A stretch of DNA of 9,122 nucleotides from Firmicutes bacterium UBA3906 (GTDB lineage: Bacteria > Bacillota > Clostridia > Caldicoprobacterales > DTU083). Below the pieces are notes generated by a model. That model ran no database searches. It was not told the origin of the DNA and worked only from the letters and a program-made list of their open reading frames with translations. The position numbers were made by a program, and so were the translations under genes. The stretch spans positions 3,251 to 12,372 of the forward strand of contig DGFG01000031.1 of NCBI GenBank assembly GCA_002391555.1, read 5' to 3'. Positions 1 through 6,552 of the stretch are shown here, piece after piece. Each line of letters opens with the position of its first letter. Position 1 is the first letter of the stretch.

Positions 1-1254
1 TTTAGACAGAGCCTGGGCATAGAGATTTTTGCTTGCCATATTAACCATGGGCTCAGGGGTCAGGCCGCAGATGAGGACCAGGAATTTTGCAGACAACTTT
101 GCCAAAAATGGGACCTTGATTTTTTTGTCCATCAGGCTGACGTTAGGGCCTTGGCAAAAGCCTGGCAAAGGTCTGAGGAAGAGGCTGGCAGGATTGTAAG
201 GTATGATTTTTACAACAAGCTTTTAAAGGAAACAGCCAGTAACAGGATTGCTACAGGTCATCACAAGGATGACCAGGCTGAGACAATCCTTCACCATATC
301 ATACGGGGTACAGGTATTGAGGGTCTAACAGGTATAAAGCCAGTAAGAGACCACAAATACATAAGGCCCCTCCTATGTGTGAGCCGGCTTGAAATTGAGG
401 ACTATCTGAGGGAAAAAGGCATAGCCTATCGGATTGATGCGACCAATTTAGAATCAGACTACACACGAAACCGTATTAGAAATGAGCTCCTGCCCCAGCT
501 ATTGGACTACAATCCAGCCCTAGTTGAAGGCTTATCTAGGCTGGGCTCTATAGCCTATGAGGAAAATGATTTTTTATCTAAGCATACATTAAAGCTCCTA
601 AAGGAAAGGGCGATTCTAGGACAAGACTATATAGACTTTGACCTAAAGGACCTTTCCACCATCCATATTGCACTTCAAAAAAGGCTATTTCGTTTGGCCT
701 TAAAAAAGCTCAAGGGAGATTTAGATGGTATAGGCTACACCCATATAGAGGACATAGTAAAGCTAGTAGCAGGTTCTGAGGTAGGTTCCTTTATAACCCT
801 GCCTGGAGGATTGTTTGCTAGGCTTGGCTATAAAGAGCTAAGGCTGACAAAGAGGCCAGCTAGGACAGGCCTAGATTATTTTGAAGTTTCCTTAGATATA
901 CCAGGCCAGGCCTTTATAGAGCAGCTAGGCATCTATGTAGCAGGAGAATATGTTTCTAGGGACCAGGTTGTATATTCAGATGATTGTATTTTTGTGGACG
1001 GGGTAAAAATAAGGGGAAGGCTTCGCCTTAGGCAACGAAAGGCTGGAGACCGGTTTAAGCCCTTGGGAATGGCTGGCAGTAAAAAGCTAAAGGATTATTT
1101 TATAGATAAAAAGATAGCCCAGGACCAAAGGGACAGGGTACCCCTGCTAGTAGATGATGACAATATTATTTGGATAGTAGGTCATCAAATGAACGAGGAT
1201 TACAAGCTTACAAGTGAAACTAAAAGGATTATAAAATTTACATTTTGGAGGTAG
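1..1254 (+). CDS. tilS: tRNA(Ile)-lysidine synthetase, 5'-truncated by the window edge
   Basis: TilS is a cytoplasmic ATP-dependent enzyme that joins lysine to C34 of the CAU-anticodon isoleucine tRNA so that it reads AUA codons. The frame is open from base 1, giving 417 residues. TilS is usually about 430-470 aa, so roughly the first 40-50 residues, including the SGGxDS P-loop, lie outside. A TTG at 151 is internal and not the start, because homologous residues (HINHGLRG near residue 18) precede it. Visible family marks are HHKDDQAET at residues 87-95 (the HHxDDQAET motif), the central domain after it, and the C-terminal TilS_C domain from about 352, with GSKKLKDYFIDKKI and RDRVPLLVD. The stop lies 3 nt before hpt, whose Shine-Dalgarno is inside the end of tilS, so the two are probably co-transcribed and coupled. 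ATA is a favoured Ile codon in this window, so demand for the modified tRNA should be high (inference). Confidence 0.96.
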   Translation, partial: FRQSLGIEIFACHINHGLRGQAADEDQEFCRQLCQKWDLDFFVHQADVRALAKAWQRSEEEAGRIVRYDFYNKLLKETASNRIATGHHKDDQAETILHHIIRGTGIEGLTGIKPVRDHKYIRPLLCVSRLEIEDYLREKGIAYRIDATNLESDYTRNRIRNELLPQLLDYNPALVEGLSRLGSIAYEENDFLSKHTLKLLKERAILGQDYIDFDLKDLSTIHIALQKRLFRLALKKLKGDLDGIGYTHIEDIVKLVAGSEVGSFITLPGGLFARLGYKELRLTKRPARTGLDYFEVSLDIPGQAFIEQLGIYVAGEYVSRDQVVYSDDCIFVDGVKIRGRLRLRQRKAGDRFKPLGMAGSKKLKDYFIDKKIAQDQRDRVPLLVDDDNIIWIVGHQMNEDYKLTSETKRIIKFTFWR

Positions 1255-1257
1255 GCA

Positions 1258-1794
1258 ATGATAAAAGAAGTAGAGAGAATACTGATAAGTGAGCAAGAGC
1301 TACAGGACAGGGTCAAGGAGATGGGCCGGCAAATAACTGAGGACTACAAGGGCAAGAACCTGCTTGTAGTTTCCATCCTAAAGGGGGCAGTAATCTTTGC
1401 CTCTGACCTAGTTATGGAAATAAAGCTGCCCTTGACCATGGATTTTATGGCTGTATCCAGCTACGGGGCCTCTACCAAGTCCTCTGGCGTTGTCCGGATA
1501 CTAAAGGACCTTGACCAGCAGGTAGCAGACAAGGATATATTGATTATCGAAGATATAGTCGATACTGGCCTGACCCTGCACTATCTAATAGAAAACCTAC
1601 AATCAAGAAAACCTAGGTCTATAAAGGTATGCTGCTGCCTGGACAAGCCCTCAAGGCGAAAGGCAGATGTACAGGTAGACTATATAGGTTTTGAGGTGCC
1701 AGATGAGTTTGTGGTTGGCTATGGTCTTGACTATGCACAAAAGTTTAGAAACCTACCCTATATAGGGATCTTGTCCAAGGAGGCCTATTCATAA
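1258..1794 (+). CDS. hpt: Hypoxanthine phosphoribosyltransferase
   Basis: This is a purine-salvage enzyme of the cytoplasm that transfers the phosphoribosyl group of PRPP to hypoxanthine, and in many homologues guanine, giving IMP or GMP. The 178 aa match the usual bacterial length of about 175-185. Motifs in order are VVSILKGAVIFASDL at 37-51, the flexible loop SSYGASTKSSG at 67-77, the PRPP-binding signature IIEDIVDTGLTL at 96-107 with the acidic Glu-Asp pair, and the base-binding C-terminal part with KPSRRK and the GFEVPDEFVVGYGLDYAQK stretch (144-162). The ATG has GGAGG (1247-1251) six bases upstream. It sits 3 nt after tilS and about 96 nt before ftsH, which is the classic tilS-hpt-ftsH order of Bacillota. 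The specificity for hypoxanthine over guanine or xanthine cannot be settled from motifs alone. Confidence 0.96.
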   Translation: MIKEVERILISEQELQDRVKEMGRQITEDYKGKNLLVVSILKGAVIFASDLVMEIKLPLTMDFMAVSSYGASTKSSGVVRILKDLDQQVADKDILIIEDIVDTGLTLHYLIENLQSRKPRSIKVCCCLDKPSRRKADVQVDYIGFEVPDEFVVGYGLDYAQKFRNLPYIGILSKEAYS

Positions 1795-1818
1795 GCATCC
1801 TGGGCTTTGGCTTTCTAA

Positions 1819-1834
1819 CTCAATTGCAATTGAG
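1819..1834. repeat. Perfect 16-bp palindrome upstream of ftsH, candidate operator
   Basis: CTCAATTGCAATTGAG is identical to its own reverse complement and contains CAATTG twice in tandem. It lies in the hpt-ftsH gap and its last bases overlap the candidate -35 hexamer TTGAGA (1830-1835). A dimeric regulator bound here would block that promoter. No known operator consensus was recognised, and no T-run follows, so it is not an intrinsic terminator. The operator role is inference. Confidence 0.45.
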
Positions 1835-1860
1835 AATTATCTGTGTTAAAATTGTATGAT
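1830..1860 (+). promoter_or_regulatory. Candidate sigma-A promoter for ftsH
   Basis: TTGAGA (1830-1835, 5/6 to TTGACA) and TATGAT (1855-1860, 5/6 to TATAAT) are separated by 19 bp, longer than the preferred 17, so this is a moderate candidate. Transcription would begin near 1867. That leaves a leader of about 24 nt with a strong ribosome binding site before the TTG at 1891, and it excludes the GTG at 1843 as a start for this transcript. Confidence 0.4.
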
Positions 1861-1875
1861 GTATTTAAACTAAGT

Positions 1876-1884
1876 AAAGGAGGG
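1876..1884 (+). promoter_or_regulatory. Ribosome binding site that fixes the ftsH start at TTG 1891
   Basis: AAAGGAGGG is a near-perfect anti-16S match, followed by six bases and then TTG at 1891. The upstream in-frame GTG at 1843 has no Shine-Dalgarno before it, and its extra 16 residues would precede what already looks like a complete FtsH N-terminus. This is the main reason for choosing the TTG. Confidence 0.85.
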
Positions 1885-1890
1885 CTGAGT

Positions 1891-3942
1891 TTGAGAAGAT
1901 TTTTAAGAGGCCCGGGTTTTTGGTTGATTTTGTTGATTGTTATAATATTTGTTGTTGCCATTTCTGATTTAGGCAATGATGTAGAAGAATTATCATATCC
2001 TGAAATGCTAGAAAAGATTAAAGCAGGACAGGTAAGCCATATAGAATCTAATGAGGCCAAGGTAGTAGGCCTTTATAAGGGCTCAAACAAGGTAGATAGC
2101 TTTCCAGACAAGTATGACTTTGTGTCCTATATTCCAAGTACCGCCATGTTCGAAAGGGACATCCGCATTATCATAGCTGAAAAGGAAAATGCCCAAAATG
2201 GGGGAGAGTCTGTAATTACACCTGATGAAATTACGGCTGATATGTTTACCAAGTACTTTAAATGGAAACCACAGCCTGTTCCATCACCCTCAATAATTTG
2301 GTCCATACTCCCCTTTATATTTATGGTGGTAGTAGTTGTAGTATTTTGGATAGTCATCATGCAGCAGTCCCAGGGTGGCGGTGGCAGAGTAATGAACTTT
2401 GGCAAGAGCCGTGCCAGACTACACCAGGATGACAAGAGAAGGATCACCTTTGAGGATGTTGCAGGTGCAGTAGAGGAGAAAAATGAGCTCCAGGAGATAG
2501 TGGAGTTTTTAAAGAACCCCAGAAAATTTGTTGAGCTTGGGGCCCGTATACCAAAGGGCGTACTATTGGTAGGACCTCCAGGGACAGGTAAAACCCTACT
2601 GGGCAAGGCCGTTGCTGGTGAGGCAGGCGTACCCTTTTTCTCAATTTCTGGTTCAGACTTTGTAGAGATGTTTGTAGGTGTAGGTGCCTCTAGGGTTCGT
2701 GACCTATTTGAGCAAGCAAAAAAGAGTGCACCCTGTATAGTCTTTATAGATGAGATTGACGCTGTTGGCCGTCACAGGGGAGCAGGCCTTGGCGGTGGCC
2801 ATGATGAGAGAGAACAGACCCTAAACCAGCTCCTAGTTGAGATGGATGGCTTTGCAGTAAACGAGGGTATCATTATCCTAGCTGCTACCAACCGGCCTGA
2901 TATACTAGACCCTGCACTACTTCGCCCTGGCCGTTTTGACAGGAGAGTAGTAGTTGGCGTACCCGATGTAAAGGGTAGAGCAGAGATTATAAAGGTTCAT
3001 TCTAGGGGCAAGCCCTTGGCCAAGGAGATAGACATAAAGGTATTAGCCAAGCGGACACCGGGCTTTACAGGTGCAGACATTGAAAATATGATGAATGAGG
3101 CTGCCATATTAACTGCTAGACGCAATGGCAAGGAGATAAATATGGCAGACATAGAAGAAGCCATTACCCGAGTTATTGCAGGACCTGAGAAAAAGAGCAG
3201 GGTAGTTTCAGAAAAGGATAAAAGGCTTGTAGCCTACCATGAGTCAGGTCATGCTGTTGTTGCAAAGATGCTGCCAAATGCTGACCCCGTTCACCAGGTA
3301 TCCATTATACCGAGGGGTATGGCAGGAGGATATACCCTAACCCTTCCCAAGGATGACAAACACTTTGTATCAAGGGGAGAGCTTATAGACGATATCACCA
3401 TGCTACTAGGTGGTAGGGTAGCGGAAAAGCTGGTTCTTGATGATATTTCCACAGGAGCCTCCAATGATATACAAAGGGCTACTGAGCTTGCAAGGCGAAT
3501 GATTACTGAATTTGGTATGAGTGAAGACCTAGGCCCCATTAACTATGGAAATTCCCAGGATGAAGTCTTCTTAGGCCGTGACTTTGGTCATGCAAGAAAC
3601 TATAGCGAGGACATAGCCTCCAAGATCGATAAGGAAATCAAACGTATCGTCCAAGAGGGCTATGACAAGGCCGAGCAGATCCTAAAGGAAAACATAGAGG
3701 GACTCCACAGGGTTGCCAATGCCCTGCTTGAGAGAGAAAAGCTAGAGGCAAGCGAGTTTGAGGCAGTCTTTGCCAACCAACCCTTACCAGAGCTAGTTCT
3801 AGATGAAGTCCTAGACGAGGAAAAGGGTTCCGAAGGCGCTGACCAGGAAACTGGCAGTGTAAATGCTAACGATGGTGAAGGCCAAGATGCTGACACAGCA
3901 GACAATGACCAGGCAGGTCAAGATACTGACGAGGATAAATAA
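1891..3942 (+). CDS. ftsH: ATP-dependent membrane zinc metalloprotease FtsH
   Basis: FtsH is a hexameric inner-membrane AAA+ protease that extracts and degrades damaged membrane proteins and some regulators. From TTG 1891 it is 683 aa, within the family range. The N-terminus begins [13 protein letters not shown]1 is about 10-24, an extracytoplasmic domain follows, and TM2 is about 135-157. The AAA+ module has Walker A GPPGTGKT at 228-235, the pore loop FVGVG from 261, Walker B VFIDEID at 284-290, and the second region of homology [18 protein letters not shown] with its arginine fingers at about 332-352. The peptidase domain has zinc motif HESGH at 450-454 and the third ligand Asp in GASND at 526. 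The last 50 or so residues are strongly acidic (Asp/Glu-rich) and look disordered. The gene stands after hpt with its own candidate promoter, and an intrinsic terminator follows. Starting at GTG 1843 would add 16 residues and is less likely. All catalytic residues are present. Confidence 0.97.
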   Translation: MRRFLRGPGFWLILLIVIIFVVAISDLGNDVEELSYPEMLEKIKAGQVSHIESNEAKVVGLYKGSNKVDSFPDKYDFVSYIPSTAMFERDIRIIIAEKENAQNGGESVITPDEITADMFTKYFKWKPQPVPSPSIIWSILPFIFMVVVVVVFWIVIMQQSQGGGGRVMNFGKSRARLHQDDKRRITFEDVAGAVEEKNELQEIVEFLKNPRKFVELGARIPKGVLLVGPPGTGKTLLGKAVAGEAGVPFFSISGSDFVEMFVGVGASRVRDLFEQAKKSAPCIVFIDEIDAVGRHRGAGLGGGHDEREQTLNQLLVEMDGFAVNEGIIILAATNRPDILDPALLRPGRFDRRVVVGVPDVKGRAEIIKVHSRGKPLAKEIDIKVLAKRTPGFTGADIENMMNEAAILTARRNGKEINMADIEEAITRVIAGPEKKSRVVSEKDKRLVAYHESGHAVVAKMLPNADPVHQVSIIPRGMAGGYTLTLPKDDKHFVSRGELIDDITMLLGGRVAEKLVLDDISTGASNDIQRATELARRMITEFGMSEDLGPINYGNSQDEVFLGRDFGHARNYSEDIASKIDKEIKRIVQEGYDKAEQILKENIEGLHRVANALLEREKLEASEFEAVFANQPLPELVLDEVLDEEKGSEGADQETGSVNANDGEGQDADTADNDQAGQDTDEDK

Positions 3943-3950
3943 AAAATAGG

Positions 3951-3987
3951 CTCTTATCTATTGTCAAAGTGTGCCCAAAGGTAAGAG
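3951..3987 (+). other. Weak hairpin just after ftsH
   Basis: CTCTTATC (3951-3958) can pair with GGTAAGAG (3980-3987) over 8 bp including one G-U pair, with a 21-nt loop. There is no T-run after it, so it is not a terminator. It could shield the 3' end of the ftsH transcript, or be chance. Confidence 0.25.
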
Positions 3988-4007
3988 TGAATAAAGCAAG
4001 ATTTTCT

Positions 4008-4044
4008 AAGAAGGTGCTTTTATAAATAAGCATCTTCTTTTTTT
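4008..4044 (+). terminator. Rho-independent terminator of the ftsH unit
   Basis: AAGAAGGTGCTT (4008-4019) pairs with AAGCATCTTCTT (4028-4039) over 12 bp with one G-U wobble and an 8-nt loop. The right arm runs into seven Ts (4038-4044). No A-run precedes the left arm, so it should work only on the + strand. It separates ftsH from the recX and ctsR units. Confidence 0.9.
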
Positions 4045-4121
4045 CTGCTTTATAAGCCCAGCATTTATTATAAAGCCAGATTAATTTTAAAACACAAGCA
4101 AATAGCTTTCAGTATTAATAA

Positions 4122-4538
4122 GAGTTCACCTATCAAGATAGCTACCTTTTAAATGAAAATAAAGCCGATAGATACATTGACCTAGATTCTGAAATAGCTT
4201 TTGCCCTATTAGTAGACCCTAACACCATTATATGGAACAAGGATTATTCATCTGAGGGCGCTTATTTATTCTATCTTGATAAGGGCACGCTCTATGATAT
4301 GAAGCTAGATGGAAGTCCTCAATTACGGTTTAACAAATTTAAGGATAGTATTATAGTCAAGCCAGGCAACCATACCAAGAATTATTACATTATAAAGCCG
4401 GACCAGAAAACCATTATCAAGAGCACAATACCTGAATATACAGAAGAGTTTACTTTGGCCCCATATGCACCATTTGGAGAAAAGCTTTGCTTCTTTGATG
4501 AATATTCTTCAGTGCTCTATGTAATTGATACAGAATAG
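4122..4538 (+). pseudogene. Start-less remnant of an unrecognised gene, possibly beta-propeller-like
   Basis: One frame is open for 139 codons including the stop, right after an in-frame TAA at 4119. It has no ATG, GTG or TTG until ATG 4299, and that ATG has no Shine-Dalgarno. The peptide still looks like real protein: mixed hydrophobic and polar with many Tyr and Asp, reading IDLDSEIAFALL, AYLFYLDKGTLYDMKLDGS and ending in SSVLYVIDTE. Short strands of the type YLxxGxLYxxxLDGS recall beta-propeller or DUF5050-like repeat proteins, but this is only an impression. I read it as the 3' end of a decayed gene. An intrinsic terminator follows 54 nt later, consistent with a former independent transcription unit. 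Codon use is less CTA- and AGG-rich than in the flanking genes, which may hint at a different origin. The stretch 4045-4121 before it shows no promoter, ribosome binding site or matching reading frame. A short real gene from 4299 (79 aa) is the less likely alternative. Confidence 0.6.
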
Positions 4539-4592
4539 ACTATTATTATATGAGTTATTCTCTAGTGAGATTATTATAGGACTCTTTTTGCC

Positions 4593-4617
4593 AAGGAGCT
4601 AAACAGCTCCTTTTTTT
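4593..4617 (+). terminator. Rho-independent terminator after the remnant ORF
   Basis: AAGGAGCT (4593-4600) and AGCTCCTT (4605-4612) form a perfect 8-bp stem with the tetraloop AAAC, and the T-run extends from 4611 to 4617. It lies downstream of the gene remnant and upstream of the recX promoter, insulating recX from upstream reading. Confidence 0.9.
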
Positions 4618-4685
4618 GTCCTAATCTTTGTACTCTTTGTTCTTTTTCTGTGTCTTTTAACCATCAAAGGGCTAAGAAAAGATAT

Positions 4686-4713
4686 TTGATAATAGGCTTG
4701 ATGCCTGTATAAT
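4686..4713 (+). promoter_or_regulatory. Sigma-A type promoter for recX
   Basis: TTGATA (4686-4691, 5/6) is followed after 16 bp by a perfect TATAAT (4708-4713). Transcription would start near 4720, about 27 nt before the recX ATG. A short inverted repeat, AGGC (4694-4697) and GCCT (4703-4706) around TTGAT, fills the spacer; it is too short to call an operator. No LexA-type box was seen. The stretch 4618-4680 upstream is T-rich and shows nothing else. Confidence 0.7.
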
Positions 4714-4746
4714 AAGGATAAGATTTTAAGGGCTGGTGGTGTTGAT

Positions 4747-5400
4747 ATGAACATAATAACAAGTATAGAGCCACGAAGGAGAATGAGGGGAGCCTATGTC
4801 TTGGAACTAGATGACGGCAGACGCCTTAACCTGCATGAGGAAGTCATTGTAAAAAACAAGCTTCATGTGGGCCTAGAGCTAGACCCCAAAAGACTGGCCG
4901 AATGGATATATGAGGCAGATATAAAGCTAGCCTATGATAGGGCCCTTACCTATCTAAGCTATAGGTCTAGGAGCCGCAAGGAGCTAGCTGACTACCTGGC
5001 TAAAAAGGAATATTCCAAGAGGGTCATAGAGGCAGTTATTGAAAAACTTGTGGACTATAAGTTTATAGATGATCAAGGATTTGCCCAGCGCTGGGTCAGG
5101 GATAGGACCTCTGGCAAGCCAGTTGGCAAAAGGTACATAGAAAATGAGCTCAGAAACAAGGGTATAGACCAGGAACTAATTGACCAGGCCCTGGCCGATA
5201 TAGACCCGGAATCAGAATATAATAGGGCCCTAGTTCTAGGGCAAAAGTATTTTAATAGGCACAAGGATTTGGAAAAGCAGGCCCTAAGGGGAAAGATTGG
5301 TCAGGCCTTAATGAGGCGGGGATTTGACTGGGAGACTACTAGCAGGGTAATAAACAAGCTAGTCTCCCAGCTAGAAGATGACGATTTTGACCTCTATTAA
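4747..5400 (+). CDS. recX: RecA-modulating protein RecX
   Basis: RecX binds RecA-DNA filaments and modulates, usually limits, recombinase and coprotease activity in the cytoplasm. The 217 aa fit the family, which ranges widely around 150-270. After a basic N-terminal part (1-60), three helical RecX repeats are visible. The first, at about 64-106, carries the signature RALTYLSYRSRSRKELADYL and ends in IEKLVDYKFIDD. The second, about 107-153, reads FAQRWVRDR, then G-KRYIENELRNKGI. The third, about 157-204, has ALRGKIGQALMRRGFDW. The ATG is preceded by GGTGGT (4735-4740), a slightly imperfect Shine-Dalgarno six bases away. It has its own promoter and is bounded upstream by a terminator. No terminator separates it from ctsR, so read-through into the heat-shock operon is possible. 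recX is often found near recA or alone; here it sits before ctsR, and nothing in the sequence ties it functionally to that operon. Confidence 0.9.
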   Translation: MNIITSIEPRRRMRGAYVLELDDGRRLNLHEEVIVKNKLHVGLELDPKRLAEWIYEADIKLAYDRALTYLSYRSRSRKELADYLAKKEYSKRVIEAVIEKLVDYKFIDDQGFAQRWVRDRTSGKPVGKRYIENELRNKGIDQELIDQALADIDPESEYNRALVLGQKYFNRHKDLEKQALRGKIGQALMRRGFDWETTSRVINKLVSQLEDDDFDLY

Positions 5401-5427
5401 TTTGGACTATGGATTTTCTTAAAGGGG

Positions 5428-5456
5428 TTTTCAAATAGAAGAATTTAGGTTATAAT
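5428..5456 (+). promoter_or_regulatory. Sigma-A type promoter of the ctsR operon
   Basis: TTTTCA (5428-5433, 4/6) and a perfect TATAAT (5451-5456) are spaced by exactly 17 bp. A second TATAAT overlaps it at 5456-5461 but has no matching -35. Transcription should begin near 5463-5468, inside or at the edge of the CtsR box, and give a leader of about 35 nt. Confidence 0.75.
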
Positions 5457-5464
5457 ATAATCAA

Positions 5465-5481
5465 GGTCAAAGTAAGTCAAA
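5465..5481 (+). promoter_or_regulatory. CtsR operator (heat-shock CtsR box)
   Basis: GGTCAAA (5465-5471), spacer GTA, AGTCAAA (5475-5481) is a direct heptanucleotide repeat that fits the published CtsR consensus RGTCAAA-NAN-RGTCAAA. Only the middle spacer base differs (T for A). It covers the likely transcription start, so bound CtsR would block initiation and the operon would be autoregulated. No second complete box was found in the window. Confidence 0.9.
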
Positions 5482-5487
5482 ATAACT

Positions 5488-5493
5488 GAGGTG
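5488..5493 (+). promoter_or_regulatory. Ribosome binding site that fixes the ctsR start at ATG 5500
   Basis: GAGGTG lies six bases before ATG 5500. The in-frame GTG at 5491 is part of this Shine-Dalgarno and is therefore not the start. The protein then begins MARLSDIIEEF, as is typical for CtsR. Confidence 0.85.
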
Positions 5494-5499
5494 ATTTAT

Positions 5500-5967
5500 A
5501 TGGCGCGCTTAAGTGATATAATAGAAGAATTTTTAAAGACACTACTTACCGAAAGTGAAGGGGAGCTAGAGCTTCAAAGGAATGATCTTGCATCCTATTT
5601 TGAATGTGCTCCCTCTCAAATAAATTATGTACTAGCTACTAGGTTTACCCTAAACCACGGTTATTATATAGAAAGTCGCAGGGGCGGTGGAGGCTATATA
5701 AGAATAACCCGTTTAGATTTAGAAAAGGATGACTACCTATTACAGCTACTCACAGAAGGTATAGGCAATGAGATAAGTGAGCAAAAGGCCCTCCAGCATA
5801 TACAGTGTATGGTTGACCAGGACTATATAAGCGACCGTGACAGCCAGCTTATAAAGGCTGCCATATCGGACAAGGCCATAGCCATTCCGTCAAAGCTAAA
5901 GGATAGTATTAGGGCTAGTATATTAAAGTCTATGATAACAGCGATTTTAGCACTAAATGAAAAGTAA
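5500..5967 (+). CDS. ctsR: Class III heat-shock transcriptional repressor CtsR
   Basis: CtsR is a dimeric winged-helix repressor of clp and its own genes in low-GC Gram-positives. From ATG 5500 it is 155 aa, the usual length. Residues 1-70 form the DNA-binding domain: SDIIEEFLKTLL at 5-16, the helix-turn-helix with SQINYVLATRFT at about 39-50, and the wing RGGGGYIRI at 61-69. That tetraglycine loop is the intrinsic heat sensor described in Bacillus CtsR. The Arg just before it corresponds to R62 of Geobacillus CtsR, a McsB phosphorylation site. Residues from about 74 form the C-terminal helical domain that contacts McsB. It is the first gene of the operon and has a CtsR box over its own promoter, so it should repress itself. 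It is followed after 66 AT-rich bases by mcsA. Confidence 0.97.
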   Translation: MARLSDIIEEFLKTLLTESEGELELQRNDLASYFECAPSQINYVLATRFTLNHGYYIESRRGGGGYIRITRLDLEKDDYLLQLLTEGIGNEISEQKALQHIQCMVDQDYISDRDSQLIKAAISDKAIAIPSKLKDSIRASILKSMITAILALNEK

Positions 5968-6033
5968 GAATAAATATAATTTATAGCTAGACTTTTTGGG
6001 TATATATAGTAATAGCTAGGAGGGACCAATAAA

Positions 6034-6549
6034 ATGTTATGCCATGAATGTAAACAAAAACAGGCGACTGTTCATATGACAAAAATTATAAATGGCCATA
6101 AATCTGAAAGACACCTGTGTGAGGACTGTGCCAAGCAGCAGGAGGACTTTACTGGCATTAGCCCCTTTTCTGTAAACGATCTTATAGCTAGCTTTATGGA
6201 CCTTTCAAGTTCTCATTCTGCCTTTACTGATAATAGGAGGGTAAAGTGCCCTGTATGCAATATGGACTATTATGAATTTAAAAAAAGTGGCCTTTTTGGC
6301 TGCAGAGAATGCTACAAGCAGTTTTCCAAGGAGCTTGCCCCTATACTGAGAAAGATTCAAGGCAGTACTGAGCATTCTGGCAAGATTCCAAAGCGAAGCG
6401 GAACTGACATATTTTTGCGCAGGCAAATAAGAAGCCTAAAGGAGGACCTTAAAAAGGCAGTTCAAGCCGAGGCCTTTGAGGAGGCCGCTAGGTTAAGAGA
6501 TCAGATTAGGGAACTAGAAAAACCCCAAAGGGCAGGAGGGGAGGAATAG
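6034..6549 (+). CDS. mcsA: McsA, zinc-binding activator of the McsB arginine kinase
   Basis: McsA binds McsB and stimulates its protein-arginine kinase activity, and so acts in CtsR inactivation and stress proteolysis. Its 171 aa are close to the usual 170-185. Four CxxC pairs are visible, at 3-6 (CHEC), 29-32 (CEDC), 72-75 (CPVC) and 90-93 (CREC), which is enough for two zinc sites. The C-terminus carries a UVR motif (about 133-165, reading AEAFEEAARLRDQIRELEK), the same helical hairpin found in UvrB and in the ClpC middle domain. AGGAGGG (6018-6024) is the ribosome binding site. The stop is 3 nt before mcsB, and a second purine-rich ribosome site (GGAGGGGAGG) for mcsB lies in the last codons, so the two partners are likely translated together. 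All cysteines of the motif are kept, which argues for an active protein. Confidence 0.95.
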   Translation: MLCHECKQKQATVHMTKIINGHKSERHLCEDCAKQQEDFTGISPFSVNDLIASFMDLSSSHSAFTDNRRVKCPVCNMDYYEFKKSGLFGCRECYKQFSKELAPILRKIQGSTEHSGKIPKRSGTDIFLRRQIRSLKEDLKKAVQAEAFEEAARLRDQIRELEKPQRAGGEE

Positions 6550-6552
6550 GCT

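Noticed and set aside
151..153. TTG 151 as the start of tilS
   Set aside because: The frame is open to base 1 and residues before 151 (HINHGLRG and onward) match TilS, so the gene starts upstream of the window.
1775..1816. Possible terminator after hpt
   Set aside because: CCAAGG and CTTTGG could pair loosely, but the stem is interrupted and there is no T-run.
1815..2060. Minus-strand open frame of 81 aa opposite the ftsH start
   Set aside because: It is antisense to FtsH's membrane anchor and the promoter region, with no ribosome site or recognisable protein features.
2127..2644. Minus-strand open frames of 159 and 66 aa opposite ftsH
   Set aside because: They lie fully opposite the conserved AAA+ domain, and their Ser/Pro/Thr-rich content is typical of antisense shadows.
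3963..3969. Single CtsR-like half site after ftsH (GTCAAAG)
   Set aside because: It has no second heptamer at the required 3-nt spacing and no promoter.
4045..4746. tRNA, riboswitch, CRISPR or insertion-sequence ends in the gap between ftsH and recX
   Set aside because: No cloverleaf, repeated spacers, terminal inverted repeats or transposase fragment could be seen; only the remnant frame, its terminator and the recX promoter are supported.
5386..5392. TTTGACC (GGTCAAA on the minus strand) near the end of recX
   Set aside because: It is a lone half site within coding sequence, produced by a Phe-Asp-Leu codon run.
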